A DNA stretch of 64,000 nt, from NCBI GenBank assembly GCA_023512835.1, contig CM042085.1:411148-475147 (forward strand), in the 5' to 3' direction. Every line of letters starts with the position of its first letter. Position 1 is the stretch's first letter. A program made the position numbers and the translations under genes. The stretch is from Taxillus chinensis. Its lineage: Eukaryota > Streptophyta > Magnoliopsida > Santalales > Loranthaceae. Of this stretch, positions 11,151 to 22,369 are shown piece by piece. The notes beneath the pieces were generated by a model. The model had not been told where the DNA came from and did no database searches. It was given only the letters and a program-made list of their open reading frames with translations.

Positions 11151-12392
11151 CGCCACCATCAAAAGTGCACTTCACGCGCGATTTCAAACAAAATTCACAC
11201 CCAAACGTCCCCATCCACGCGCGCGCCAGCTCTTTCCAATAGGGGCCGCAATTTTGCATCGCCCGCTTTGTTCCGCCCCGAGTCGGCCATCGGATCTTAT
11301 TCAATTTGTTTTAATTTGGTATTTTTAAACGAAAGTAAGCTAAAAAAATTCTATACCTGATTCGACCTAGAGTGACCAAACAGACAGATCAAATTGAATT
11401 TGAAACAAATCATGAAATTTTAGATTGAATTCAAATCGAACAATACCTGTGCCTGACCTCCATTGCTATGCCTACTTCCAACGGCAATTCAATTGCCTTT
11501 CGGAACAAGCAAAATTCACATTCATAGTCCAAATCCCCAAAAACGCCATCAATTTTTTTTGTTAGCACTCGTTATCACATTAACCAATAATATAATGCCA
11601 GGTGGTCATAGGTCATATGTATGCGGTATGCGCTAGAGACTAGTCAGGGGGGTAACAAATACTAATAAAAAATTCAAAATTTTAAAGTAAAAATTATAAA
11701 ATAATTAAATAATAACATTGAAAATATTATAAAATTATAAACATAAATAATTAAAATTAGCTCGCGCATGCGAGATATTTTATTATTTATTATTGTTATC
11801 CGCTCTCAACTGGGTAGGTAATTAGTTTGTATAGTAGCGGCGAGGCAAAAAATAAGCGGAATAGCGAGTTTGGATATATGTTATCCTCCTCTAATGCTAT
11901 GTTTTCTTGATGAAATGAGAGAAAGAAAGTAAAGGTTATTTTTTGATGATGTGATCAAAGGTTGTTGCTTGATGATATGAAATATAAATAGTAAGTTTTT
12001 TTTTCTTTTTCTTTTTTTAAAAAATTTAGCCCTGAGTTTTCTATACAAGAGCTTAATATTATTACCAAATAATACTTTATTTTACTACTCTATTCTATAC
12101 TTTCTACCAAATGCATCATTTTTTTGAGTGTTTCATACCCTGTCCTCAACTTAATAATCTTTGGTTCATTGGAAGTCTATGTCTCACTGTTAGGATATGC
12201 ATTGTGGAGCTTATAGAGGAAAACAAAGAGAGAATATTGAAATACTAATATCATTAACTCTTTATTATTTAATCAGAAAATGCTATTTTGCGACCGACAT
12301 TATAATATTGTTGCATTTCCGACTGACGTGGAATAAGCCACGTCAGTATCTTTTGCCAGGCCACACATTAGTGTGTTCTCAGATCATCGCTC
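11151..12392. other. Gene-free stretch between D1 and solo LTR
   Basis: No gene recognised. 11160-11300 is GC-richer and non-coding. A piece near 11490-11540 ('tgcctttcggaacaa') recalls the sequence just after D2 at 17184-17200, suggesting the D1 duplication once extended further. A copia-like terminus (TGTTAGGATATG) starts at 12188; its possible partner is at 14773. Confidence 0.5.
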
Positions 12393-14544
12393 TGTCACGC
12401 CCCCAATTCCTGAAACCCACAGAACTAGGAACGCGACTTCCCCACACCCATTCCAGGGTCGAGGGGTTGGTAACTGATTCAATCATGTACGATACCACAA
12501 CGGGGGTAGCATTGTACTTACCGATGACCCAAATACAACATGCGAACAACCAATAATTATATCAGTGCAAACAATATTATTGAATTTAAATCGACGTCCA
12601 TAAAACACAAGCAACAAGGTTCAGCTATCGAAATTAATACAACTGTCACGGACCCGAGCCCGTAAAATAAATAATCAACCAATAAGTAAGTCCATGAGAG
12701 GAATCCTACACAAGAGGTCCCAACCTGCTCCGCTATGGCTCCAACCGCTATCCCCTACAACCTGTAGGAAAATAGAAATAAAATAGGGTGAGCACAAATG
12801 CCCAGTAGGTGATCCTCAACTCCACTACCCCGTACATAAGATTCCTAGATCTATATGACCAGTGTATGCATGTGCTGGTGTTGTGCCATAGTCTAACACG
12901 TTTAGTTTATGTCTGATCTCAAAATAAAACATCCACAACTCAACCATATTTAACCCACAAGAAAATCCAACCATCCTCGGAATTTCCGCGACCCGCACCA
13001 AACATCCCAGATCTCCACTAAACAGCCATATGTGGGACCCACGGTGCCCCTAATGACAACCCGCCACATATGGGACCTGGATTAACTGGTCACATAGGGG
13101 ACCCGTGGCCTCTTGCCAGCCCTATGTGAAACCCGCAGTTAACCCAACCAATTTAACTCCAATGTTCACATATAGTTAACAAACAACAATAATTTTAACA
13201 GTCAATATTCGGTGCAACAATTACGCATTATTAAGTACATCATCCAACATACCACCATGACAAACAAATTATATATATACATATATATGTATATATGTAT
13301 ATATAAATATATATATATATATTCACCAATATATATGTATATCCATTAAACAAGAAATTTTAATCAACGAATTACCAACATCAAACTACGCCTATAACTA
13401 ACATCATGCTCGAATGCCATTTAATTTATTTATTTATTTATTTTAAAATTATTTATCAGTTCATATTATTATTATTATTATTATTATTATTTTGCTTGGG
13501 ATATGGGGCAAGGACCGACCCAATTGGGCCGGTCCCCCAACGCACCAGCCCGATCGGGCTGGTATCAGCCCACGGGGCGGCAGGATGCCCTCCCCCCTTT
13601 CCCTACCGGTGCGCAGGCACGCAGCCACCACGCCAGATCGTCGCCCGTCTCCCCTCCTCGCCGGCACCTACAAACCGCGCCTTCCTCTCGCCGGCACGCG
13701 GCAAACCTCCCCCTCTCTCTCTATCTCTCTCTCGCGTGCGCAACCACCCCGCCGACCTCTCCACCCACGGCCGACGCGCAACACGCAGCAGAAACGTGAC
13801 TCTAGGTTCGCAGAGGCTCCGATCTATCCTACCGGCGCGCGGCGTGTGTCGGAACCAGGCGACGGCGTCGTCCTCCCCAAGTCCCCGATCCACCCTAGGG
13901 TGCGCGGCTTGCGTCGAGCCAGGCGCGCGGCGTCGTCCTCTCCAAGCCTCAAACATGACCCACGTTTTATCAATTTATAACATAAATACTCATATACATA
14001 CATAAATAATGAATGAGTTCAACATGCTTAAATGAATCTGTGTTCATACAACGATGAAATCGGAGAACCACCTACCTAGATTCAAACTGGAGTGATGAAG
14101 AACACGAAGGCTTCAATCCACTGCTCCCCAACCAGATTCTGCGCACGCACAACAAATGTAGGGTTTTACCCTAGTTCTCCTCTATTTATACTACCTTAAC
14201 AATAATCATAATAATAATAATAATAATAATATGAATAATAATAATAATAATTATCAATAAAAATATTGCATTAATAATTAATACTAGCAATATTAACAAG
14301 GTCTTTATATTTAATGCTTGGGTTAATAATAAACCCAATAACCGCAATAACTAACAAACGCAACATTAATTATTAGTATTATCATTATTAAAAACAGCAT
14401 ACATTAAAATAATCATAATAATATATAATAATAACCCTAACCTATTTAAATCACTGAACAATAGTAATGATCCAAATTACTATATTTTTTTTTAAACGCT
14501 AACCGGGCCTAACTTCCGACCTCCATCCGATACGGGTCCTTACA
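12393..14544 (-). mobile_element. Solo LTR of an LTR retrotransposon (about 2.15 kb)
   Basis: On the plus strand the element begins TGTCACGCCCCC and ends GGGTCCTTACA. It is bounded by a perfect 5-bp duplication, CGCTC at 12388-12392 and 14545-14549. Read on the minus strand it starts TGTAAGGACCC and ends GGGCGTGACA, the common plant Gypsy-type form. A TATA box (TATAAATAGAGGAG on the minus strand, about 14192-14180) sits roughly 350 bp inside, so transcription would run on the minus strand. A GC-rich segment at about 13540-13960 has open frames in several phases but no known domain; I regard it as non-coding. There is no internal gag-pol, so this is the scar of LTR-LTR recombination. It also contains an (ATT)n and several ATA/TAA tracts. 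Confidence 0.9.
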
Positions 14545-15728
14545 CGCTCGATGCTACAGCTTGAATGGATTGTATTGAGAAGTGTTGAAGGGTAGCTCAA
14601 TGCCTGGCTCGACGTTCAAATGGAGAGCATCAAGTAGTGTATTGTGTTTTGAAAATGCAATAATTTGCATAAAATCTAAAATTCGAGGTGAAAGAATATG
14701 TTTTTTTGAATTTGATGTGGCCTATTTCACGTCTGTCAGGGACACGACGACAGAATGTTGGTTGTCTCTAACACTATTTTTACTTAATGATTAGAGTTTA
14801 TCAAACTTGGAAACAAGTAAAGTTCAAGATTTTGATAATAATTTTACCTTAATTAATTTGTAGTTTTGGGGTATGATGATCAAAATAATTTAAATTTAAA
14901 TTTAAATTTTGGTTTAACATAAATTTCTATTATTTAGTTTGTTTCGGTTTTTTTAAAACAAATTTGAATATTAAAAAAATGAAGTGAAGTAATAATCGTT
15001 TTTCTAAGAAATAATTACCAATTAATTTATATAAACTCAAACTCAAACCATCGTGTCCAATTATTTAATGTGCTGTAAAGGATTATAATTTGTATTTTAT
15101 CAAAATAATTTTCCAATTCTTTTACTTACGCATTTACTCGCAGAAAAATAATAACAAAAAACTAAAATTATCTTATAATTAATTATATATGTGATGTTTT
15201 TAAGTAAATAATTTATTGTAATAATTATTAATTATATATATAATTAATACATTGACGAGATGGATAATTAGTTAATATTTTATAGACTTGCAATGTTTAT
15301 AAATAATATTAATTTTATTAAAATTATTAATGCTCGTGGGCATTGACTCGAGTGGTCAATATCTATTTCCTTTGTATCTAATTATGATAAGTGATAGTTA
15401 ATCATTATGGCCTTTAATGTCCAATTAGGCCAAGGAATACACGTATCATAATAGTATTTATTTATTTTGAGCTCGTTACCTTAATTGGCACGTCCTTCGA
15501 TATCAGTATACATCCTATTTTTGTCTGAATGCATTCCTCCGCAGTACTCCCAGTGTAAGAATCACTAGTATTGCCCATACGAACTTTGCTAAAGTCTCTT
15601 TCGTACACAATAAATCAATCCTTGTTAGGAGTTAATGACTCATTCAACGCATGAATATGTAACATGGCACACAAAAACTACAAATGAGAGAAACAATACT
15701 TCCTCATTTATAACAGGGTTAATCTATA

Positions 15729-15764
<36 letters not shown>

Positions 15765-15794
15765 CATCAGTTTTGTCCTAATTTCTTCAATTTG
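14545..15794. other. Gene-free AT-rich stretch after the solo LTR
   Basis: No gene recognised. It contains a (TA)n tract at 15729-15759. The sequence at 14545-14773 ends in TCTCTAACA, a copia-like terminus. The rest shows no readable frame. Confidence 0.5.
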
Positions 15795-16025
15795 TTGTTG
15801 TCCCAGCCCTATTCTTCTAGGCTTTACAATTCCTTTTGATGTGCCTTTCTTCGCTATAATGGCAACATTTGAACCCTCTCTATTGGGACCGATCCTTTGG
15901 TTTTTTGGACCACCCTCTGCTCTTATTTCTCCCCTTATAATGGTAACTTAAGATTATCCGATTTTTCTCTCTACCTTAGCATGAAACCTCTTCAAGTATT
16001 TAAACACGTGGTCCTTCCTTTTAAG
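15795..16025 (-). pseudogene. Degenerate Ty1/copia gag fragment
   Basis: Minus-strand translation gives a basic Ser/Arg/Lys-rich stretch (KGRNKSRGWSKKPKDRSQ) followed by a decayed zinc knuckle (FKCCHYSEERHIKRNCKA). Plant copia gag proteins normally show C-x2-C-x4-H-x4-C there. Here the second cysteine position is Tyr and the Gly before His is Arg. Stop codons interrupt the frame. The remnant is too old to define element ends. Confidence 0.65.
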
Positions 16026-16539
16026 AAAATAAATCCTTTATGATAAAGATATAAAATTAAATACTTGTGGATTATTGTTTATTTGGCTAACATCATATGT
16101 AGTGTGTTTTAGCAATACATCGCAGTTAAAAAGAAATATTTAGTAAAAGATCAAGTATTATTTAATTTATACACCATAATTCTGAGTTCAACTTGACACT
16201 CATATTACTTGTTGGACTGGATCAAAGTATAAGTCTGTCCTTGATGATCGTTTCCAAAGGAACATATAATACAACATTTTTCATTATTTAAGTCCGTCCT
16301 CTTATCTGCTTAGCAAATGAGAGGGTCTAATAAGCGTTAAAAATTATGTGTGCTATATCGTGTTCCATTTTGGTAGTAGGAGTAGTGACCAGCCAGTGGA
16401 TCCCACCGTATATTATTATTCATTCTGAATTTATTTTAGTTGCGTTGCACTGAGTGATAAATTTACTTGTATCATAACAATTAATACTTGTCATAGATAT
16501 AATTTCTTACCGCTTGAAAGAGTGAAATATTAATTAATA
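16026..16539. other. Gene-free spacer before D2
   Basis: AT-rich DNA. No gene, terminal repeat or clear homology to other parts of the window was noticed except at its right end, where D2 begins. Confidence 0.4.
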
Positions 16540-17180
16540 ACATTTATTAAAATCAAATTTAGATTCTTTAATACTTCACTAGTGCTTGGTTTATATAATA
16601 AACTTGTTCAAGTTTGCACTCTCACTTCAAGTTTGTCGGACAAATCGTATATTTCGTGTGTTTGACTTTTGTATCCTCTATTATCATTTTTAATATATTG
16701 ACTTTTTTTTTTTAAAGAAGTATAGTATATTAAACTTGTTCAATTGAATTTGGCTTATAACTTTTCATGCATTTTTGGCCTTCTCGACCCTAATATTCAT
16801 CCGAATAAGATAATCGGATTTATATGGTTCAAAAATTCAGTTATATCATAACGCATTTTTTGTTGCTACGTACGGAAACGCCTTTTAGCCGAGGTTCTCG
16901 CTCACAGTCGGACTCATGCACACTGAGGCCCCTCACTCTCACCCTCAGCCCCCCGCGAATGTGATCCAAGCGTCATTACAAACACATTGGGCGCTGGCCA
17001 CGTCACAATGACAATAAAATAATAATTTAAAAATGCCATTTTGCTCGATTCTTCTTCTTGATAATTTTATTCATTTTGGTTTTGGTTTTATGCTTCGGGT
17101 CATTTAATAATAATAATAATAATAATTTTAAAAAGTTGTTTTGGGTGACGTGGGTGCACCCCGGGAGGGACGCCGGGGCA
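16540..17180 (+). repeat. Promoter-like duplicated block D2, upstream of the RIP gene
   Basis: Direct repeat of D1 (10350-11150). D2 lacks some segments present in D1 and has its own small indels. It ends about 0.9 kb upstream of the RIP start and may carry distal promoter elements of that gene. Confidence 0.8.
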
Positions 17181-17439
17181 TCTGCCTTTCGGAACAAAAT
17201 TCTTACACAAAACAAACAAACAAACTTCACACCCACTGCCCAAATCCCAGTAACGGTGTTGCTAGTGGACTCCATACAAATAGAGAAGACGGTGGTTCTC
17301 ATTCTTCACGTAGTAGTCTATAGAACCCATCCGGTACGTGGTTCTCATTTTTGTTGCCGTCGGACCATCGCAGCCAGTGTTTTGTATGAATTTACTTTGT
17401 AGTAGGCTTATCTGTTCTCATTCCTGACGTTAATTTGTG

Positions 17440-17781
17440 AGGTTTTGGTTTTGAAGACAGAGAATCGGAGAATCGGTGGCGGGAACAGAGCTCTAGCGGG
17501 TTTCATCTTCGGAAGATTAATCTGCCCAACCTCGTCACAATGTATGCACGATAGAATAGAAGCATGTTTCCGTATATATTATTGCAGCGATTTTCCTTTG
17601 TATTCGATCTGTTCTCATTCTTATGAGGTTTTGGTTTTGAAGACAGAGAATCGGAGAATCGGTGGTGGGAACAGAGCTCTAGCGGGTTTCATCTTCGGAA
17701 GATTAATCTGCCCAACCTCGTCACAATGTATGCACGATAGAATAGAAGCATGTTTCCGTATATATTATTGCAGCGATTTTC
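17440..17781 (+). repeat. Tandem duplication, two near-identical copies (period 186 bp)
   Basis: A 156-bp unit at 17440-17595 recurs at 17626-17781 with one clear mismatch ('ggtggcggga' versus 'ggtggtggga'). The units are separated by a 30-bp spacer whose 'ctgttctcatt' also precedes unit 1. The near-identity implies a recent duplication. It lies 270-610 bp upstream of the RIP start, so it probably duplicates promoter or leader sequence. Both units carry the same short open frame. Confidence 0.95.
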
Positions 17782-18051
17782 GGCTTGATTAAACTAGAGT
17801 CTGTTTAAGTAAATTAAGCATAGTTAATTAAATGTAAAACTGAGATTATTACGGGCTGAACTTTTTTTTTGGTGGCTGTATCTGCTTCGCCAGGGATTCA
17901 GGAGAGTTTAGTCAACGGAATAGTGACACCGCCGCAGTTTCACTTCACGTCTCCCGCCGTGCATCACAGGTTTGGTTTTATATTTTAAAATCCTTTGATT
18001 ATTATATATTAAATACAAAATATAATATTCACCAAAAAAACAATATGTTTT

Positions 18052-18972
18052 ATGCAGCTTAAACTTTGTTTGACTGTGATGATTCTCCTGTGGTTGTCTA
18101 CACTGGGTGTAAAATCCCAAGAACACCCATCACTATTACTGGATTTAAGTGTCAAATCATTGACTCGCCGATCCTATGCTGATTTTATAGAAGAGTTTAG
18201 AGGTATTCTCTCCACCGCAGAAAAGACATTTCAAGCCTACTGGTTGAGACATTCTTCAGTTTGCTCGTTAACGGATAGGGAGAGGTTTATTCTGGTTGAA
18301 TTGAGGAATGGCACGGAAGCAATTACATTATCAATTAATTCAACCGATGTCTATCTGCGTGGATTCAGGCATGGGAACCGAGGTAGGTTTTTTAGCAATG
18401 TTTCCCTAGAAGAAATGACCAATACCTTCGGAGGGACTGAGAATGAGAGGCTTAGATATACAGGCAATTATTTGGAATTATATCAGTGGAGAAAGCTAGA
18501 TCTTAATTTTCATGCGCTCAGGAAGGCTGTGGGAGTACTCGCCCGCTTTGAAAAGGATGAGATGCAGTGGGCTTTTGCAGTTGCCATTCAGATGGTATGC
18601 GAAGCCGCGAGATTTGATTACTTGAAAATAAATATTATTAGAAGCTTGGGCCCCGGGTTTTTTGAAGTAGTGGATGATGTTGTGCGCGAATTGGTTCCAA
18701 ATTGGGGTAGAATTGCGAACGTTATCTGTGCAAATGAGGAAGACATCGAACGTAAATGGAAAACAATGAACCGTCAAGAGAGAGGAGAGGTGGAGATTGA
18801 GGGCTTTTCACTGAAAATGTTAGCCACTGTAAGGCTAATCAAGGCCAGAGATGACGGGGGGGACGGTCCCTCTAACAGGTCTGATAAGTGGCATGACAGG
18901 AGAGGCGTGAAATGGGATAAAGGTGAAAGTTCTTCTGCGGGCAAAGGAAAAGGCAAGGAGAAGATTCAATGA
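18052..18972 (+). CDS. Ribosome-inactivating protein (type 1-like rRNA N-glycosylase)
   Basis: RIPs remove one adenine from the sarcin-ricin loop of large-subunit rRNA. The intronless 306-aa frame begins with a secretory signal (residues 1-22, hydrophobic 5-19, likely cleavage after VKS). The RIP fold follows: FILVEL near 79-84, Tyr101 in DVYLRGF, Tyr140 in TGNYLEL, Glu184 and Arg187 in IQMVCEAARF, and Trp218 in PNWGR. These correspond to the five invariant active-site residues of the family, so activity is plausible. Sequons occur at N86, N96, N116 and N275. No lectin B chain follows, which makes it type 1 in layout. The C-terminus is odd: about 40 residues from 266 are hydrophilic and Gly/Lys/Asp-rich, ending in a GKGKGKEK tail, beyond the usual domain end. 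A possible leader intron (GT 17970, AG 18056-57) would delete the ATG at 18052 and leave Met10, which gives a poor signal peptide; I prefer 18052. Plant RIPs are usually defence proteins. Confidence 0.9.
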   Translation: MQLKLCLTVMILLWLSTLGVKSQEHPSLLLDLSVKSLTRRSYADFIEEFRGILSTAEKTFQAYWLRHSSVCSLTDRERFILVELRNGTEAITLSINSTDVYLRGFRHGNRGRFFSNVSLEEMTNTFGGTENERLRYTGNYLELYQWRKLDLNFHALRKAVGVLARFEKDEMQWAFAVAIQMVCEAARFDYLKINIIRSLGPGFFEVVDDVVRELVPNWGRIANVICANEEDIERKWKTMNRQERGEVEIEGFSLKMLATVRLIKARDDGGDGPSNRSDKWHDRRGVKWDKGESSSAGKGKGKEKIQ

Positions 18973-19660
18973 AATTATTTTGTCCTCTTATGAGAATGGC
19001 CTCTTAATTCTATCTCCTTTTCTGTCGGGGAACTAAATGACCATTTAAATGTTTTTGTATTCCAACTATTACAATATCATCGGATCACTTAAATACTGCA
19101 TGTTATACCAAGTGTTTTTTTTTTTTTGGAAATATTTCTTTGACGTTGAAGGGTTGGGAAGATGAGTCTTGATATATTGGTGGTGGAACTCTCCAATATT
19201 GGAGGAAAAGGAAAAGGAAGAAGACTTTGGTCCTTGGAGATGGATTGCCGACCGGGTAATTATTAATCCTGAAGTTTTAGACCGTGGCCGTGTTCAAGTT
19301 AGGGAGGGATGAGCATCATTCTGGTTTGATGGTTGAGTAGCTTCTGGTCCCCTTTGTGCTCATCAAGCTCCGTATATCAGTCACCGTAGGATACGAATAC
19401 GCGATCTCTCATCACTGGGATAGAGATGGGTGGAATGTGGATCTCTTGGGTGAAGATGAGGCAGAGGAAGGAAGTAATGATGTCTGCTATATATTACTTA
19501 CATTAGTTTGTAAGGATGGTCCGGATACAATTATTTGGGAACCTTCTATTTCTATATATAGATGGAAAATTTACGACAGCGAGTGCATATATGGGAGGCT
19601 ATACGAAGGAGAGAGAGCATAAATTAAAAAGGAATCCTCAGTTTTCAAATGGATTCGGAT
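18973..19660. other. RIP 3' region with unrecognised open frame
   Basis: Likely 3' UTR followed by unassigned sequence. A short frame at 19162-19263 (starts MSLDILVVELSNIG, contains GGKGKGRR) and a longer one at about 19356-19622 (88 aa, Trp- and acid-rich: HHWDRDGWNVDLLGEDEAEE) match no family I know. They may be relics of an adjacent copy or captured sequence. There is no evidence that they are expressed. Confidence 0.35.
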
Positions 19661-19661
19661 T

Positions 19662-19941
19662 TGGCTCCCTATGTTGCCTAAACTAAACAAACGGGTGTCA
19701 GTTTGTATGTGGAACCCAGCAATCTCAATGGACATATGAACTAATCATCGATCAACCAGTGCATTGTGCAGCAGAAACGCTGATAATAAAGATGATGCGT
19801 GTATGTATGCATGCATGCAATAAACAACACAAAGCTTATATGGAATTAGAAATAAGCAGGACGAGAGACAAACGGGTTTCAATTTATATGGCTCCCTAGC
19901 TATGTTGCCTAAACTAAACAAACGGGTGTCAATTTGTATGT
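19662..19941. repeat. Direct repeats flanking an F-box fragment
   Basis: A 49-bp sequence at 19662-19710 ('tggctccctatgttgcct' through 'tttgtatgt') recurs at 19889-19941 with a 4-bp insertion and one substitution. The F-box 3' fragment at 19721-19870 lies between them. Confidence 0.85.
19721..19870 (-). pseudogene. F-box gene 3' fragment (third partial copy)
   Basis: About 150 bp matches the 3' end of F-box gene B (26612-26760) almost base for base, including 'atcgatcaaccagtgcattg', 'gcatgcatgcaataaacaac' and 'agaaataagcaggacgagag'. The coding direction would be minus. Nothing of the F-box or FBA region is present, so it cannot encode the protein. Confidence 0.9.
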
Positions 19942-22369
19942 CAAAGTCTTGCTTTGCTTGTCATTCATCCAGCTGATTCTGGTATTCAATAGCATAGGCA
20001 GAGCGGTAGGTGTCCGTCTAGTCGGCCTCTGCCTCTGGGTCTGATTGCTGTCCAAATGGCAAGACTCGACCATTTGTTCATTTGCTCAAGAGGTTTGGGA
20101 GCCAGACTGGATCGACCATTTGTTCATTTGCTCAAGAGGTTTGGGAGACGAGCAGCAATGGCGTTGGGTGTTAATTGTATGACAACCAACACGTGGTGGA
20201 AACTGGAAAGCCCGAGTTAATTTCTGGTTTAGTTGTGCTACGCTACTGCCAGTCGAGCATCTCAATTGTCAATTCTCAATTCTCATCTCAGGTACTGGTA
20301 GGAAGGAACTTTGGGTTCCCAACTGGATCATGCCACATCAACAATTCTTTCGCGCAATCGAATCGAACGGCTATCAATCCAAATAATATCAAACGCAGCA
20401 CATATCGTCATTTAATAGTTCAGTCTGTTTCCTGCCGTCACTGGATACGATACGACGTCGGCTTGTTTAATTTATACTTTGCGTTACCGGCTCGGCTCAA
20501 CGGACTTAATTTCTACTTACGTACAGTCGCCGCTGCAGGGTAGTGGGCGTTATTAACTTTTAATACATTCTATCGTAACCGATAAATATATGCTAAATTG
20601 AAATGTTTCTTTTATATAATGTGGTTAAATTAATTAATTTTTTTTTACTCACGATATCATTATAAAATCGTGATTGATTGTATGTAACATTTTTCATTAA
20701 AAATTATGATTTTATATGTTCCCAAAATAGTTTTACAAATTTTCACTTTCTCATTCTTTGCTATTTCATTGCTCTCCCAAAATCAATTCAAAGCAAATTG
20801 ATCTAACCCAATTCTACAAAGAATTAGCTCTGGTATTCAATGGAGGATCCAGGATTTTAGTTGGGAAATCAATTCTTGTTGCTATTTGATGTTTCTGTTC
20901 CCCCGGCCCCTATTTTATTTTATGTCTCATAAAAATTTCACACTTATTAATTCCTTCCTTCCCCCATCCCCCACACGATGAAAGTTCAAAGAGAAAGTTG
21001 CTACTTATATTTAGAAATAGATTCCCAAAAACTTGTTTTGTGACAAACTTTATTTTCCTCTCTTTTTTAAATCTATATTTTATTTTAGAAAACAACTGTG
21101 CTAAACAAACGAGCCCGGCCTTAGTTCTTGGATGCGATAATTTATAAGCTTTTTAGTATTTTTCATCCATTCCTTTTTTTTAATTAAAAAAAACAAGATA
21201 TACATGTTAAGTGTTAGTTGTATTCGTATAGTGTTTTTTAAACCCGATCTCAATTGGGATCTTTCGTCCTAGTTTGCTGGTCTCATCCAAGCTCATAAAT
21301 ATAAATGATTGTTCTATTTTGTGCCATTTTAATCCTTGCCGCTTCTTTTTTAGGCAGTTCTCTTCGTCTTTGTTTGGCCAATTTCGATAAATATGTACAG
21401 GAAAATAAATAAAGTGGTAGCTGAATTTTTGTGGCTGCAACTGGTATGACTCATCGATTGGCGGGCAGGTGTCAAGGTCTCAACCATCTTCATATCATTT
21501 CAATTCAACATCACATGATTCGAGAAATGTGCTGTTTGTTTGTTCACATCACATGATTTCAATAAATTTATTTTTGCTAGTTTGTCACTTTCTTCAGTTG
21601 TTTGTGCCTTTAATTTTATTTTTACCAGTTAGTCAAGAAATAAATATTTTTGATAATAACTATTTTTAGTGTGTGGCTCTGTTTATAATACAAAATATTC
21701 AAATGTGGATACTTTTTTATCTATTGGTTAGGTTAGATTTTTGGTAAAAGAAAAATATCTTAAATAATTCATGGTCCCTGAGAGCCTATATGGGGGTGAA
21801 AGGCTCTTTGAAAATTTTTCTTTTCTACTTGGCATAATACTACTACTGATTAAAAGATGAAATCAATGCGAAAGACAATCAGATATAGTGAAAGTATTTT
21901 ATTTTATTATCATATGATAAGTACAACAAAATGAAAAGTAGACAAAACTGTTTGCACAAACTTTTTATCTACTGAAATAGTATCTTTCTCTGTTTACAGT
22001 GGCACTCAATGACTTTTCTTTCTGTATTTTTAACTCACACTCTAGCACCGATTATTCAAATTCTAAAACACACGACTTACAAGTATGTGTGACTGTATAT
22101 TTATATACATCCCTTGAATAGACATCATGGAACTTAAACTAGCTTTTCCCAGGTAATGAGCTGCATTGAAGATCTTCTCCTTGGAAAGTGTCACTTCTTT
22201 AAATGTTGTAGATGAGGGACTCGAGATATTGAAAGCATGAACATATTAAATTTGTTTTGCATAGTTCCAATTCCATTAAAGGTTTTATCTTACATCGAGA
22301 CACAACGAGTTGTTTGAGTGTTGATGCGCTAATCTGACATAGGGAGTAATTGGAGCAACATCTTCTTAT
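19942..22369. other. Gene-free stretch with a 35-bp tandem duplication
   Basis: No gene recognised. The 35-bp sequence 'cgaccatttgttcatttgct...' occurs at 20067-20101 and again at 20113-20147 (period 46). About 20846-20990 resembles 28385-28500 ('aggattttagttgggaaa', 'tatgtctcataaa'). An open frame at 20175-20543 has no family resemblance. The remainder is AT-rich. Confidence 0.5.

Noticed and set aside
13406..14005. Long overlapping open frames in several phases in GC-rich DNA
   Set aside because: They lie inside the solo LTR, are Pro/Arg/Ser-rich in every frame because of composition, and show no known domain.
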